Positions 28,387 to 37,416 are shown, numbered from the stretch's first letter. The stretch is DNA of 64,000 nt from Stenotrophomonas sp. MYb238 (GCF_009496535.1 NZ_WIDL01000015.1:45323-109322), one strand, 5' to 3'. Numbers and translations: made by a program. Notes: generated by a model from the sequence alone, not told the origin.

Positions 28387-29079
28387 ATGCGGCTGCTGGT
28401 CATCGAAGACAATCGCAACCTGATCGCCAATCTTTTCGACTATTTCGAGGCGCGCGGGCATGTGCTCGACGTCGCCCCCGATGGCGTGACCGGGCTGCAC
28501 CTGGCCGCGACCCAGCCCTATGACGCGATCCTGCTGGACTGGATGCTGCCGCGGCTGGAGGGGCCGGAGGTGCTGCGGCGCCTGCGCGAGGAGCACCGCT
28601 CCGAGGTGCCGGTGATCATGCTCACCGCGCGCGACGAGCTGCCGGACAAGATCGCCGGTTTCCGTGCCGGCGCCGACGACTACCTGACCAAGCCCTTCGC
28701 CCTGCCCGAACTGGAAGTGCGGCTGGACGCGGTGCTGGCGCGCACGCGCGGCCGCAATCCGCGCAAGGTGCTGGAAGTGCACGACCTGCGCCTGGACCTG
28801 GCGACGCTGGAAGTGCAGCGCGCCGGGCAGCCGCTGCACCTGTACCCGGCCTGCCGCAAGCTGCTGGAAGTGCTGATGCGCGCCAGCCCGGCGGCGGTGC
28901 CGCGCGACCAGCTGGAATACGCGCTGTGGGGCGACGAACCGCCCGACGGCGACATGCTCCGCTCGCACATCTACGAGCTGCGCCGCAGCGTCGATGGCCC
29001 GTTCGAACAGAAACTGCTGCACACCCTGCCGCGGGTGGGCTACCGCCTGAGCGCGCCCGGCGCGACGGAGGCGCAATGA
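28387..29079 (+). CDS. OmpR-family response regulator
   Basis: 230 residues. The receiver domain (1-118) has the acidic pocket (IEDN), the phospho-acceptor Asp51 (LLDWMLP), Thr and Lys105-type residues (MLTARDE, DYLTKPFAL). The winged-helix output domain (about 128-222) ends RSHIYELRRSVDGP and LLHTLPRVGYRLS. The length and order are those of PmrA/QseB/ColR-like regulators. It overlaps the histidine kinase start by 4 bases and is divergent from the ArnT-like gene, only 207 bases away. It may regulate envelope modification. Confidence 0.93.
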   Translation: MRLLVIEDNRNLIANLFDYFEARGHVLDVAPDGVTGLHLAATQPYDAILLDWMLPRLEGPEVLRRLREEHRSEVPVIMLTARDELPDKIAGFRAGADDYLTKPFALPELEVRLDAVLARTRGRNPRKVLEVHDLRLDLATLEVQRAGQPLHLYPACRKLLEVLMRASPAAVPRDQLEYALWGDEPPDGDMLRSHIYELRRSVDGPFEQKLLHTLPRVGYRLSAPGATEAQ

Positions 29080-30353
29080 AGCGACTGACGCTGCGGCGCA
29101 AGCTGCTGGGCTGGCTGGCCAGCTACCTGGCGCTGCTGACCCTGGTGGTGTTCAGCGCGGCCAACTACGTGCACGAGCGCGCCGAGCATTCGGTGTGGCG
29201 CGCGCTGCTCAACTCCGAGCTGGACAGTGTGATCGCCAACAAGCGCAGCGATCCGCATTACCGCTGGCAGGACTCGGACACCCTGCATTTCTTCAGCGAG
29301 CATGACGCCCATGGCGTCCCGGACGAGCTGGCGCACCTGATGCCGGGCCTGCACGACGGCGTGTGGCTGGAGGGGCACAGCAACGCGGTGATGGTGCGGC
29401 AGACCAGCGACTTCGGGCGGGTGATGCTGGCGCTGGACATCACCGATTTCGCGGCGCTGGAGCACTTCACCACCCGCTGGGCCGTGCTGGCCGGCATCGC
29501 GATGGCGATCGTCACCCTGCTGATGGCGTGGATCGGCATGGACCGGCTGGTGCGCCCGCTGGTCGGCCTGGCCGACGACATCGCCGCGCTGCAGCCCGAG
29601 CGCAGCGGCCAGCGGATCCAGGTCGACGCGCGCGGCAGCGCGGAGATGGAAGTGATCGCCGGTTCGGTGAACGACTACCTGGAGCGCAACGAGCGTTTCG
29701 TCGAGCGCGAGCGCGTCTTCATCAGCACAGCCAGCCACGAACTGCGCACCCCGGTCGCGGTGATCGCCGGCGCGGCCGAACTGGCGCTGGAGCAGCCGGA
29801 CCTGCCGCCGCGCGCGCGCCAGCAGCTGCAGCGCGTGCGCAGCACGGCGTCGAGCGTGGAGCAGCTGATCCAGCTGATGCTGGTGCTGGCGCGCGATCCG
29901 GCGCGGCTGGCGGCGCTGAGCGAACCGCTGGCGCTGGAGCAGCTGCTGGCGGAGATCGTGGCCGACCACGCGTACCTGGCCAGCGGCAAGGAGCTGACGG
30001 TCGACGTGGTGGACGCCGCGCCCTGCACGATCGTGGCGCCGGTGGGGGTGGTGCAGGCGGCGGTCGGCAACCTGCTGCGCAACGCGCTGGAGAACAGCGA
30101 CCGTGGCGTGATCCGCATCGCGCTGTCCGCGCGCGCGGTGGTGACCATCGACGACCCGGGCCATGGCATGAGCCCGGAGGAAGTGGCCGCGGCCTACGCC
30201 AAGACCGCGCGCGGCGAGCGCAACATGCGCACCGGCATCGGCCTGGACCTGATCGGGCGGCTGTGCGAGCACCTGGGCTGGAAACTGGACATCCACTCGG
30301 GCCCGGAGCGCGGTACGCGGGTCACGCTGGACATGGGGGCGTCGCAGCCGTAA
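29076..30353 (+). CDS. Sensor histidine kinase, partner of the OmpR-type regulator
   Basis: 425 residues. The protein has transmembrane helix 1 (about 11-29) and a periplasmic domain of about 100 residues containing RQTSDFGRVMLALDITDFAA. Helix 2 (about 137-157) is followed by a HAMP linker. The dimerisation helix has His221 in FISTASHELRTPVAVIAG. The ATPase domain has NLLRNALENSD and DPGHGM. Such kinases phosphorylate their cognate regulator in response to periplasmic signals. The ATG at 29076 overlaps the regulator stop (ATGA). Confidence 0.92.
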   Translation: MKRLTLRRKLLGWLASYLALLTLVVFSAANYVHERAEHSVWRALLNSELDSVIANKRSDPHYRWQDSDTLHFFSEHDAHGVPDELAHLMPGLHDGVWLEGHSNAVMVRQTSDFGRVMLALDITDFAALEHFTTRWAVLAGIAMAIVTLLMAWIGMDRLVRPLVGLADDIAALQPERSGQRIQVDARGSAEMEVIAGSVNDYLERNERFVERERVFISTASHELRTPVAVIAGAAELALEQPDLPPRARQQLQRVRSTASSVEQLIQLMLVLARDPARLAALSEPLALEQLLAEIVADHAYLASGKELTVDVVDAAPCTIVAPVGVVQAAVGNLLRNALENSDRGVIRIALSARAVVTIDDPGHGMSPEEVAAAYAKTARGERNMRTGIGLDLIGRLCEHLGWKLDIHSGPERGTRVTLDMGASQP

Positions 30354-30872
30354 TGCAGAAGGGCGTCGTGACTCCAGCTCCTTTCCCACAGGGAGAGGGG
30401 GGCAGTCTGTTAGAGGACGCAATGCCTTCCCTTCTCCCACCGGGAGAAGGTGCCCCGAAGGGGCGGATGAGGGACAGGGCGAAGCTCAAGCAGCCTGACG
30501 CCCGAACAGTCAGGTTTCCGGATGGATTCGTAGCCACCGGCCATCGCCACGATCAAGCGAGTTCCCGTGCAATACGGGCCGCTCCATCCTCAACCCAACC
30601 CCTCTCCCGGCGGGAGAGTGGCTTCAGGTCTGTCAGAGCACGCACTTAGGTTTGTCGGAGGACGCGCTGCTTTCCCTTCTCCCTGCGGGAGAAGGTGCCC
30701 CGCAGGGGCGGATGAAGGTCCGGGCGAAGCCTCATGCAGCCTGCTGCCCGAACAGCCAGGTTTCCGGATGGATATGTAGCCCCGAGCCATCACCGCGATC
30801 AAGCGAGTTCCCGTGCAATGCAGGCGGCTCTGCCCTCACTCCAACCCCTCTCCCGGATGGAGAGGAGCTCTC
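30354..30872. other. Gene-free region made of repeats
   Basis: No gene is seen here. The region contains several CCCCTCTCCC/GGGAGAGG-type hairpins (about 30368, 30600, 30843), two CTTCTCCC/GGGAGAAG elements, and a larger direct repeat described separately. Confidence 0.6.
30429..30870 (+). repeat. Two copies of a ~200-bp direct repeat, period about 242 bp
   Basis: Copy 1 starts near 30433 and copy 2 near 30676. Both run: hairpin CTTCTCCC/GGGAGAAGG, GGGGCGGATGA, a GGGCGAAGC segment, GCAGCCTG, GCCCGAACAG, CAGGTTTCCGGATGGAT, GATCAAGCGAGTTCCCGTGC, and finally AACCCCTCTCCCGG. They differ by scattered substitutions, so the duplication is old. Confidence 0.8.
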
Positions 30873-31361
30873 TCACACCGGCAGCAGGCCGCGTTCGATC
30901 AGCCACTGCCTCGCGTCGTCGGCGTCCTGCGCGAACCACGCCTGCGTGCAGCCAAGCCGGTAGGTGTAGCCCCACGCATCCATGTCGGCCATCAGCCGCG
31001 CGCTGCCGACGCCGGGCAGCTGCCCGGCCAGCACGATCTGCAGGTAGCAGGTGGCGTCCTCCTCGGGCACCGAATCGGTGGCGTCGGTGTGCACGAGGGC
31101 GCGCCGCTCGGGCGGCAGCACGATCAGGTGGCAGGCTTCGTGCAGCATCGAGTGCACCGGGGTGTCGGCGCGCACGTAGACGTCGCTGGCGATGATGCCC
31201 GCTTCCGGCTCGCCCCAGTAGCTGCCGGGAATCTTCTGCCCGTCCTCGACCCGGTGCAGGCGCAGGCCGTGGCGGGCGAGCAGGGCCGCCGCGTCGTCCC
31301 AGGCGATGTCGCCGACGCGGGTGACGGCCGGGGCGGCTTCGGTGGCGGGAGCGTCGGGCAT
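30873..31361 (-). CDS. Hypothetical HExxH protein
   Basis: 162 residues. The core has SMLHEACHLIVLPPERRALV; its HEACH is a HExxH zinc-metalloprotease-type signature. It is followed by HTDATDSVPEEDATCYLQIV, where an Asp or Glu could be the third ligand. The C-terminus has MADMDAWGYTYRLGCTQAWF. Length and motif suggest a small conserved putative metalloprotease, of unknown role. It lies 38 bases behind minE in the same direction and could share its transcript. The start at 31361 (MPDAPATEAAP) is the last ATG before the conserved part. Confidence 0.7.
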   Translation of the reverse strand: MPDAPATEAAPAVTRVGDIAWDDAAALLARHGLRLHRVEDGQKIPGSYWGEPEAGIIASDVYVRADTPVHSMLHEACHLIVLPPERRALVHTDATDSVPEEDATCYLQIVLAGQLPGVGSARLMADMDAWGYTYRLGCTQAWFAQDADDARQWLIERGLLPV

Positions 31362-31399
31362 CGGTACCCCGGGAGCCGCGCCGGCGGCCCCGGAAAGGC

Positions 31400-31657
31400 T
31401 CAGTTCTGCGGGTCTTCGGGCAGGGCCACGGAAATGTCGAGCACGTCGTGCTCGCCGTCCTTGACCAGGTCCACCTTGACCGCGTCGGCGTCGATGTTGA
31501 CGTACTTCTTGATCACTTCCAGCAGCTCGCGCTGCAGCAGCGGCAGGTAGTCCGGGCCGCCGCGGGTGCTGCGCTCCTGCGCGATGATGATCTGCAGGCG
31601 GTTCTTGGCGGTCTCGGCGGTGGTCTTCTTGGCCTTGAAGATGTCGAACAGTCCCAT
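31400..31657 (-). CDS. minE: Cell division topological specificity factor MinE
   Basis: 85 residues with the membrane-targeting and MinD-binding N-terminus [20 protein letters not shown], then [20 protein letters not shown], and the C-terminal topological domain ending [13 protein letters not shown]. MinE stimulates MinD ATPase and drives the pole-to-pole oscillation that places the division site mid-cell. The ATG at 31657 follows GGAGGG with good spacing; a GTG two codons upstream is less likely. Third gene of the minCDE operon. Confidence 0.96.
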   Translation of the reverse strand: MGLFDIFKAKKTTAETAKNRLQIIIAQERSTRGGPDYLPLLQRELLEVIKKYVNIDADAVKVDLVKDGEHDVLDISVALPEDPQN

Positions 31658-31659
31658 CG

Positions 31660-32469
31660 TCACCCTCCGAACAGCTTGCTGAAGAAGCCCTTCTTCTCCA
31701 CGGAAGTGAAGCGCATCGGGCGCTCCTCGCCGAGGATGCGGCCGACCGCGTCCTCATAGGCCTGGCCGGCCATCGATTCGCTGTCCAGGATCACCGGCTC
31801 GCCCTTGTTGGAGGCGTTGAGCACGTCGCCGGACTCGGGGATCACGCCGATGGCCTTCAGCCCCAGCACTTCCTCCACGTCGCCGATGCTGAGCATCTCG
31901 CCGCTTTCCACGCGCGAGGGGCTGTAGCGGGTCAGCAGCAGGTAGGCGGGCACGTTCTTGCCGGCCTCGGCGTTGGCGGTCTTGGAGTCGAGCAGGCCGA
32001 TGATGCGGTCCGAGTCGCGCACCGAGGACACTTCCGGGTTCACCACGACCACGGCGCGGTCGGCGAAGTACATCGCCAGGAACGCGCCCTTCTCGATGCC
32101 GGCCGGCGAGTCGCAGATGATGAAGTCGAAACCGTCGGCGGCCAGGTCCTTGAGCACCTTCTCCACGCCTTCCTTGTTCAGCGCGTCCTTGTCGCGCGTC
32201 TGCGAGGCGGCCAGCACGTACAGGTTGTCGAAGCGCTTGTCCTTGATCAGGGCCTGCTTCAGCGTGGCCTCGCCATGGACGACGTTGACGAAGTCGTACA
32301 CCACCCGGCGCTCGCAGCCCATGATCAGGTCCAGGTTGCGCAGGCCGACGTCGAAGTCGATGACGGCGACCTTCTTGCCGCGGCGGGCCAGGCCGCACGC
32401 GATGCTGGCGCTGGAGGTGGTCTTGCCGACGCCGCCCTTGCCGGAGGTGACTACGATGATTTCAGCCAA
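31660..32469 (-). CDS. minD: Septum site-determining ATPase MinD
   Basis: 269 residues. The deviant Walker A motif is [19 protein letters not shown] near the N-terminus. [20 protein letters not shown] carries the signature Asp, and the C-terminal membrane-targeting helix is [11 protein letters not shown]. MinD recruits MinC to the membrane and cycles with MinE. The start is inferred to be TTG at 32469 ([13 protein letters not shown]), because an AGGAG site lies just ahead and MinD proteins begin A-E/K-I-I-V-V. Upstream codons do not match the family. Confidence 0.96.
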   Translation of the reverse strand: MAEIIVVTSGKGGVGKTTSSASIACGLARRGKKVAVIDFDVGLRNLDLIMGCERRVVYDFVNVVHGEATLKQALIKDKRFDNLYVLAASQTRDKDALNKEGVEKVLKDLAADGFDFIICDSPAGIEKGAFLAMYFADRAVVVVNPEVSSVRDSDRIIGLLDSKTANAEAGKNVPAYLLLTRYSPSRVESGEMLSIGDVEEVLGLKAIGVIPESGDVLNASNKGEPVILDSESMAGQAYEDAVGRILGEERPMRFTSVEKKGFFSKLFGG

Positions 32470-32504
32470 AGGATTTCTCCTGAATGTTCCGTGGGGGCTG
32501 CGCG

Positions 32505-33275
32505 TCAATCCAGCGCAGCGATCATGATCTGGTCCTGCTCCAGCCAGACCTGCACGGCCTTGCCGCGCAGGGTGTCGGGAATATCGTCCAGCACCTTGTA
32601 GCGTCCCGCAATCGCGACCAGTTCAGCGTGGAAGTCGCGGCAGAAGATGCGGGCGCCGGTATTGCCCTGCGCGCCGGCGAGGGCGCGGCCACGCAGGGTA
32701 CCGTAGATGTGGATGCTGCCGTCGGCGATCACCTCGGCCCCGGCACCCACCGTTGAGAGTACGGTCAGGTCGCAGTTCTCGGCGTACAGCTGCTGGCCCG
32801 AGCGCACCGCGCCCAGCTGCATGCGGCCGGGCTGCGCGGCGGGAGCGGCGGATGCGGGAGCGGGCGCCGGTTCGGGCGCGCGGCGCGCCGGCGCGGGGTG
32901 CGGCGGCGGTGGCGCCGCGGGTGCGGCATCGGCGCGCTCGTACTGGGCGCGGAACTTGGCCAGCAGCGGCAGCCCGAGCTGGACCGAAAGCTGTTCGACC
33001 TCGGTGGTGCCATAGGCCAGCGCCACCGGCAGCACGCCGGCATCGCGCAGCCCGTCCAGCAGGGCCTGGGCGCTGGCCTGGTCGGGCACGCGGCTCAGCC
33101 CGCCGAAATCGAGGATGACCGCCGCGCGCCCGAACAGCTTGGGCGCGCGCGCCACGCGCTCGCGCATTTCCTGTACCAGCCGCTCCACGTCGAGGGTGCG
33201 GATGCGCAGGTTGGCGATGCCCACCTGCCCGATCTTCAGTTCGCCTGCCTGTTCGTAATCCGGATTCACTGCCAT
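32505..33275 (-). CDS. minC: Septum site-determining protein MinC
   Basis: 256 residues, the FtsZ assembly inhibitor of the Min system. The N-terminal domain (about 10-105) contains ILDFGGLSRVPDQASAQALL. A proline/alanine-rich linker (about 122-155) follows. The C-terminal beta-helix domain has VRSGQQLYAENCDLTVLSTV and DGSIHIYGTLRGRALAGAQG, the conserved MinD-binding surface. The start MAVNPDYEQAG at 33275 matches xanthomonad MinC. It is the first gene of minCDE, 35 bases before minD. Confidence 0.95.
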   Translation of the reverse strand: MAVNPDYEQAGELKIGQVGIANLRIRTLDVERLVQEMRERVARAPKLFGRAAVILDFGGLSRVPDQASAQALLDGLRDAGVLPVALAYGTTEVEQLSVQLGLPLLAKFRAQYERADAAPAAPPPPHPAPARRAPEPAPAPASAAPAAQPGRMQLGAVRSGQQLYAENCDLTVLSTVGAGAEVIADGSIHIYGTLRGRALAGAQGNTGARIFCRDFHAELVAIAGRYKVLDDIPDTLRGKAVQVWLEQDQIMIAALD

Positions 33276-33276
33276 C

Positions 33277-33879
33277 TCAGGTTCCCGTCGGCCGCTGCTG
33301 CAGGGGCCGGCGTGTGTGGCCCACCCAGGGGACGTCGGGCAGGTTGTCGCCATAGGTTTCCTTCACCCACTCGTAGCTGCACAGGTCCTTGAGCAGCATG
33401 CTGGCGCGCACGTCCACCTCGCCCTGGGCGTTGTGCATGGTGTTCTGGCCGACCTCGCGGAAGCCGAAGCTGCCATGGAACAGCAGGGCGGCATCGGCGC
33501 CGTGGTCCAGGAACACCTCGCAGGCCATCTGCGGGTAGCGCAGTTCGGCATAGCTCTGGGCGTCGGCATAGAACGCACGGCCGACGCCGCCGCCGCGGCG
33601 GCGGCTGGCGACCACGATGCGGTCGATATAGAAGAAGCTGGGATAGCGCTGCTGGAACCAGGCGAAGTTGCAGCTGTCGTGCTCGCTGTCGCTGCCATAG
33701 CCCACCAGGAAACCGGCCATGTTGCCGTCGCGCTCGGCGACGCGGAAATACTCGGCGGTCTCGTAGAAGCGGCGGATCTTGGCGGCATCCAGCGGCAGGA
33801 TGGCCAGGCCGGCGTTGTTGTTCAGTGCCAGGACGGAATCGAGCTCGTGCTCGCGCACGTCGCGGATGACGATCGACAT
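33277..33879 (-). CDS. GNAT-family acetyltransferase
   Basis: A 200-residue GNAT fold protein. The acetyl-CoA-binding loop lies in IDRIVVASRRRGGGVGRAFY. The N-terminal MSIVIRDVREHELDSVLALN and the later FHGSFGFREVGQNTMHNAQG are typical of N-acetyltransferases of small molecules. The substrate is unknown. The stop lies one base before the minC start, so minC may be co-transcribed from this gene's promoter. The upstream gap to the divergent kinase gene is 162 bases. Confidence 0.85.
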   Translation of the reverse strand: MSIVIRDVREHELDSVLALNNNAGLAILPLDAAKIRRFYETAEYFRVAERDGNMAGFLVGYGSDSEHDSCNFAWFQQRYPSFFYIDRIVVASRRRGGGVGRAFYADAQSYAELRYPQMACEVFLDHGADAALLFHGSFGFREVGQNTMHNAQGEVDVRASMLLKDLCSYEWVKETYGDNLPDVPWVGHTRRPLQQRPTGT

Positions 33880-34041
33880 TGTGACTCCGTGGGTGAAACG
33901 GTCGGCCCCAAGCGGGGGGATGGGGCTGGCCGGCGATTATCGCATGGCCGGCGCGGACCGGGCGAGCCGGCGGCATGACCCGGGCCGATGCATGACTTCC
34001 GTGGGAGGGCGCGCAGGCGCCGCGCTCCGTACCATGCACCC

Positions 34042-35238
34042 ATGTTGGGATACCTAAGCCATACCCGCGTCCTGCGCCTGGCCGGCCTGTTCACCTGGGC
34101 CATCGTCAGCCTGCCGCTCATCTACAGCCAGTACGCACTGGACGAGGAGGCCGTGCCAGGATGGCCGGGCGAGGTGCTGTGGCTGTTCGTGGTCTATGCC
34201 GCGTTCGGCGGCTGCTATTTCTGGTTGACCCGCCGGCTCAACAGTGGCGGCCATGCGCACTGGTACGACCGCCTGCTGCTGGTGGTGCTGACCCTGTGCG
34301 CGCTGGCGGTCAGCTTCCTCAACGGGTCGGGCCTGGGAAGCATCCTGATGATGGTCGCGGCCGGGGTCATCCCGTGGCTGCTGCCGGTGCGGATGGGCGT
34401 GCTGTGGCTGCTGCTGAGCCAGCTGACGGTGCTGCCGGTGTACCTGATGCTGGGCTTCTCGATGTTCGAGGCGCTGATGCAGTCGCTGCTGTATGGCGGC
34501 TTCTCGATGTTCATCTTCGTGACCAGCCTGGTGGCGCGGCAGCAGACCCAGGCCCGCGAGGAGCAGCGCCGGCTCAACGCCGAGCTGCGCGCCACGCGCC
34601 TGCTGCTGGCCGAGAGCGCCCGCATCAACGAGCGCACCCGCATCTCGCGCGAGCTGCACGACCTGCTCGGCCACCACCTGACCGCGCTGAGCCTGAACCT
34701 GGAGGTGGCCGGGCACATCACCGAGGGCCAGGCGCAGGAGCACGTGCGCCAGGCGCATACCCTGGCCAAGCTGCTGCTCACCGACGTGCGCGAGGCGGTC
34801 AGCCAGCTGCGCGAGAGCGGGGCGATCGACCTGGCCGCGGCGCTGCGGCCGCTGGCCGAGCGGGTGCCCTCGCTCGAGATCCACCTGGACATGGAAGACC
34901 CGCTCAGCGTGGAAGACCCCGAGCGCGCGCATGTGCTGCTGCGCTGTACCCAGGAAGTCATCACCAACGCGGTGCGCCATGCCGGCGCCCGCAACCTGTG
35001 GATCCGGGTCGAGCGCGAGCGCGAGCGCATCGTGATCGACGCCCGCGACGACGGCGTCGGCGGCGAGGTCGAGGACATCCTGCCCGGCAACGGCCTGCGC
35101 GGCATGCGCGAACGCCTGGCGCAGTATGGCGGTGAGCTGGACGTGTCGGCACGGCGTGGCGAGGGCTTCCACCTTCGCGCCTCGCTGCCGGTGGCAACCC
35201 ATATGATGCTGGCCTCCGGGCCGCAAGGAGTGAACTGA
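34042..35238 (+). CDS. DesK-like sensor histidine kinase
   Basis: 398 residues. Six transmembrane helices span about 10-165, with short loops and no large periplasmic domain, as in DesK-type membrane-fluidity sensors. The HisKA_3 dimerisation region has His206 in ISRELHDLLGHHLTALSLNL, and the ATPase domain has VITNAVRHAGARNL and ARDDGVGG. It phosphorylates the LuxR-type regulator encoded one base into its stop codon. The signal is probably a membrane property (inference). The ATG at 34042 begins just before helix 1. Confidence 0.9.
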   Translation: MLGYLSHTRVLRLAGLFTWAIVSLPLIYSQYALDEEAVPGWPGEVLWLFVVYAAFGGCYFWLTRRLNSGGHAHWYDRLLLVVLTLCALAVSFLNGSGLGSILMMVAAGVIPWLLPVRMGVLWLLLSQLTVLPVYLMLGFSMFEALMQSLLYGGFSMFIFVTSLVARQQTQAREEQRRLNAELRATRLLLAESARINERTRISRELHDLLGHHLTALSLNLEVAGHITEGQAQEHVRQAHTLAKLLLTDVREAVSQLRESGAIDLAAALRPLAERVPSLEIHLDMEDPLSVEDPERAHVLLRCTQEVITNAVRHAGARNLWIRVERERERIVIDARDDGVGGEVEDILPGNGLRGMRERLAQYGGELDVSARRGEGFHLRASLPVATHMMLASGPQGVN

Positions 35239-35879
35239 TGATCCGCGTCTGTCTGGTCGATGACCAAACCCTGGTACGGCAGGGCATCCGTTCGCTGCTG
35301 GCGCTGGACGACGGCATCGAGGTCGTGGCCGAGGCCACCGACGGCCGCCAGGCGGTGGAGATGATCCCGCAGGTGGCGCCGGACGTGGTGCTGATGGACA
35401 TGCGCATGCCGGTGATGTCGGGCCTGGAGGCGCTGCAGACCCTGTCGCGGCTGGGCCAGCTGCCGCCGGCGATCATCCTGACCACCTTCGACGACGACCA
35501 GCTGGTGCTGGCCGGGCTCAAGGCCGGCGCCAAGGGCTACCTGCTCAAGGACGTGACCCTGGAGCAGCTGGTCGGGGCGATCCGCACGGTGGCCGAGGGC
35601 GGGTCGCTGGTGCAGCCGGCGGTGACCCAGCGCCTGCTGTCCGGGCTGGAGCACATGCGCAACGAATTCGTCAGCCTCGACCGGCCCGACCCGCTGACCG
35701 ACCGCGAGACCGAGATCCTGCGGCTGATGGCTAGCGGCTTCTCCAACAAGGAGATCGCCAATTCGCTGGGCGTGGCCGAGGGCACCATCAAGAACCACGT
35801 CTCCAACATCCTGAGCAAGCTCGGCGTGCGCGACCGCACCCGGGCGGTGCTCAAGGCCTTCGAGCTGCAGCTGGTCTGA
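35238..35879 (+). CDS. NarL/DesR-family response regulator
   Basis: 213 residues. The receiver domain (about 1-120) has Asp54 in VVLMDMRMPVMSG and KGYLLKDVTLEQL. The LuxR-type HTH (about 150-205) has DRETEILRLMASGFSNKEIA and GTIKNHVSNILSKLGVRDRT. Its ATG overlaps the kinase TGA by one base. DesR-type regulators often control fatty-acid desaturase or membrane transport genes; no such target lies beside it. Confidence 0.93.
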   Translation: MIRVCLVDDQTLVRQGIRSLLALDDGIEVVAEATDGRQAVEMIPQVAPDVVLMDMRMPVMSGLEALQTLSRLGQLPPAIILTTFDDDQLVLAGLKAGAKGYLLKDVTLEQLVGAIRTVAEGGSLVQPAVTQRLLSGLEHMRNEFVSLDRPDPLTDRETEILRLMASGFSNKEIANSLGVAEGTIKNHVSNILSKLGVRDRTRAVLKAFELQLV

Positions 35880-36220
35880 GCCGTGGCGCGCCATACGGCC
35901 GGGTCCGGATGTGGAGGGCGCCGCCGCCGGCGTGGACATGGCGGAACCGGCTTTCGACTGGATCTTTCCTGGTGACTGGTGTGAAGGCGGCGTGTGGAGG
36001 GAAAATGACCCGCGTCGGCCCCCTGGCCATCGCGGTTCCTGCGCGGCATCGCGCGTGGCCGTGGAGGCGATGGGTTACCCTTGACGCCCTTCGGCCCGCA
36101 TGCCCGCACCGGACACGGAAACCGGTGCGCCAAATCCGTCAACAACCTGCGCGAAGCCTGATAGGATGGGCGCTTCGCTTCAATCAACCCGGCCGTGGGA
36201 TCGGCCCCGGAGACTCCTGA
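35880..36220. other. Spacer of about 340 bp before the SRPBCC gene
   Basis: No gene is recognised. It carries a run of GC-rich sequence with short open frames of no family, and a candidate promoter near its end (see 36139-36167). Confidence 0.4.
36139..36167 (+). promoter_or_regulatory. Candidate sigma-70 promoter for the SRPBCC gene
   Basis: TCAACA (36139-36144) and TAGGAT (36162-36167), separated by 17 bases, resemble -35 and -10 boxes with four of six matches each. They lie 54 bases before the start codon. Confidence 0.35.
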
Positions 36221-37351
36221 ATGACCCGTATTATCGAGTTCCTGATCGCCTTGGGGATCGTGGCTGGCCTGTTCGTCATCATTGGCGTGTGCCTGCCGGG
36301 CGAGCGCCATATTTCCGAAAGCATCGAAACCAACCGCAAGATGACGATCGTGTACGACACGGTCAACAGCCTGCGCCGCTTCAAGGACTGGAACCCGCTG
36401 GTGCTGCGTGACAAGGGCATCGAGCTGAAGTACGACGGTCCGGACGCCGGCGTGGGTGCCCGCATGGAGTACACCTCCAGGGACCTGGGCTCGGGCAGCT
36501 GGAAGATCACCGACAGCGAGCAGAACAAGCGCGTCGTGATCGCCATCGAGGACCAGACCAAGGGCAAGGACAAGGTCACCACCTTCACCCTTGAGCCGAC
36601 GGGCAAGAACGACCGCAACGTCAAGATCACCCAGGACTACTCGGTCAACTACGGCTTCGACCTGTTCGGCCGCTACGCCGGCCTGTACGTCAGCCGCCAC
36701 ATCGGCGACGACCTGAAGCTGGGCCTGTCGCGCATGGCCAACATGCTGGCCTCGGTGCCGAACGTGGACTACCGTGCCGCCGAAGCCCCGCTGACCGACC
36801 TGAAGCTCGTGGACGTGCCGGCCGAGGACCTGCTGGTGGTCAACGCCGGCAACATCGACCGCAGCAACGAGAGCATCCGCAAGTCGATCCAGGACAACCA
36901 GGAGTGGATCAAGCGCGCGATGGAAGCCAACGGCCTGGAGGCCGCCGGTCCGGTGCGCATCGTGACCACCGACTTCGGTGCCGAGAAGTACGCCTTCGAC
37001 GTGGCCCAGCCGGTCCGCAAGAAGAGCGGTGCCGCCGCTGCCGGCGACAAGAAGGAAGGCGATGCCGACAAGGCCGACGCCGCTCCGGTCGCCGCCGCCG
37101 ATGGCCAGCTCGGCGTGAAGATCCCGTCCGGCAACCCGGTCACCTACGTGCATGCCGATGCGCATCGTTCGGCGTTCGCGTCCTACACCGGCCACATGGC
37201 GGGCCTGGATGTCGCACGCAACGCGCTGCGCGCCTGGGCGACCACCGCCGGCTACGAAGTGGTCGACCGTCCGTACGAATCGTGGAAGGGCGGCGTGGAC
37301 AAGGCCTTCACCACCGACGGCACCTACGACGTGTACTGGTCGGTCAAGTAA
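36221..37351 (+). CDS. Membrane-anchored SRPBCC / GyrI-like domain protein
   Basis: 376 residues. An N-terminal transmembrane anchor (about 5-24, IEFLIALGIVAGLFVIIGVC) precedes an SRPBCC-type ligand-binding domain (about 30-185) with NSLRRFKDWNPLVLRDKGIE. A Lys/Ala-rich linker separates this from a C-terminal GyrI/AraC effector-like domain with AGLDVARNALRAWATTAGYE and a final YDVYWSVK. Both domains bind small hydrophobic ligands in other proteins; no enzymatic role is known. The start follows GGAGACTCC, and a terminator follows the gene. Confidence 0.8.
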   Translation: MTRIIEFLIALGIVAGLFVIIGVCLPGERHISESIETNRKMTIVYDTVNSLRRFKDWNPLVLRDKGIELKYDGPDAGVGARMEYTSRDLGSGSWKITDSEQNKRVVIAIEDQTKGKDKVTTFTLEPTGKNDRNVKITQDYSVNYGFDLFGRYAGLYVSRHIGDDLKLGLSRMANMLASVPNVDYRAAEAPLTDLKLVDVPAEDLLVVNAGNIDRSNESIRKSIQDNQEWIKRAMEANGLEAAGPVRIVTTDFGAEKYAFDVAQPVRKKSGAAAAGDKKEGDADKADAAPVAAADGQLGVKIPSGNPVTYVHADAHRSAFASYTGHMAGLDVARNALRAWATTAGYEVVDRPYESWKGGVDKAFTTDGTYDVYWSVK

Positions 37352-37384
37352 CCGGCCCGTCGCGGAAGATGAAATGATGCACAG

Positions 37385-37416
37385 AAAACGCGCCGCCTAC
37401 AGCGGCGCGTTTTTTG
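37385..37416 (+). terminator. Intrinsic terminator
   Basis: ACGCGCCGC (37388-37396) and GCGGCGCGT (37402-37410) flank a short loop and are followed by TTTTTTG. Confidence 0.85.

Noticed and set aside
26425-29079. 884-residue plus-strand frame
   Set aside because: Only its last 230 codons (from 28387) form the response regulator; the rest is antisense to the GT39 gene.
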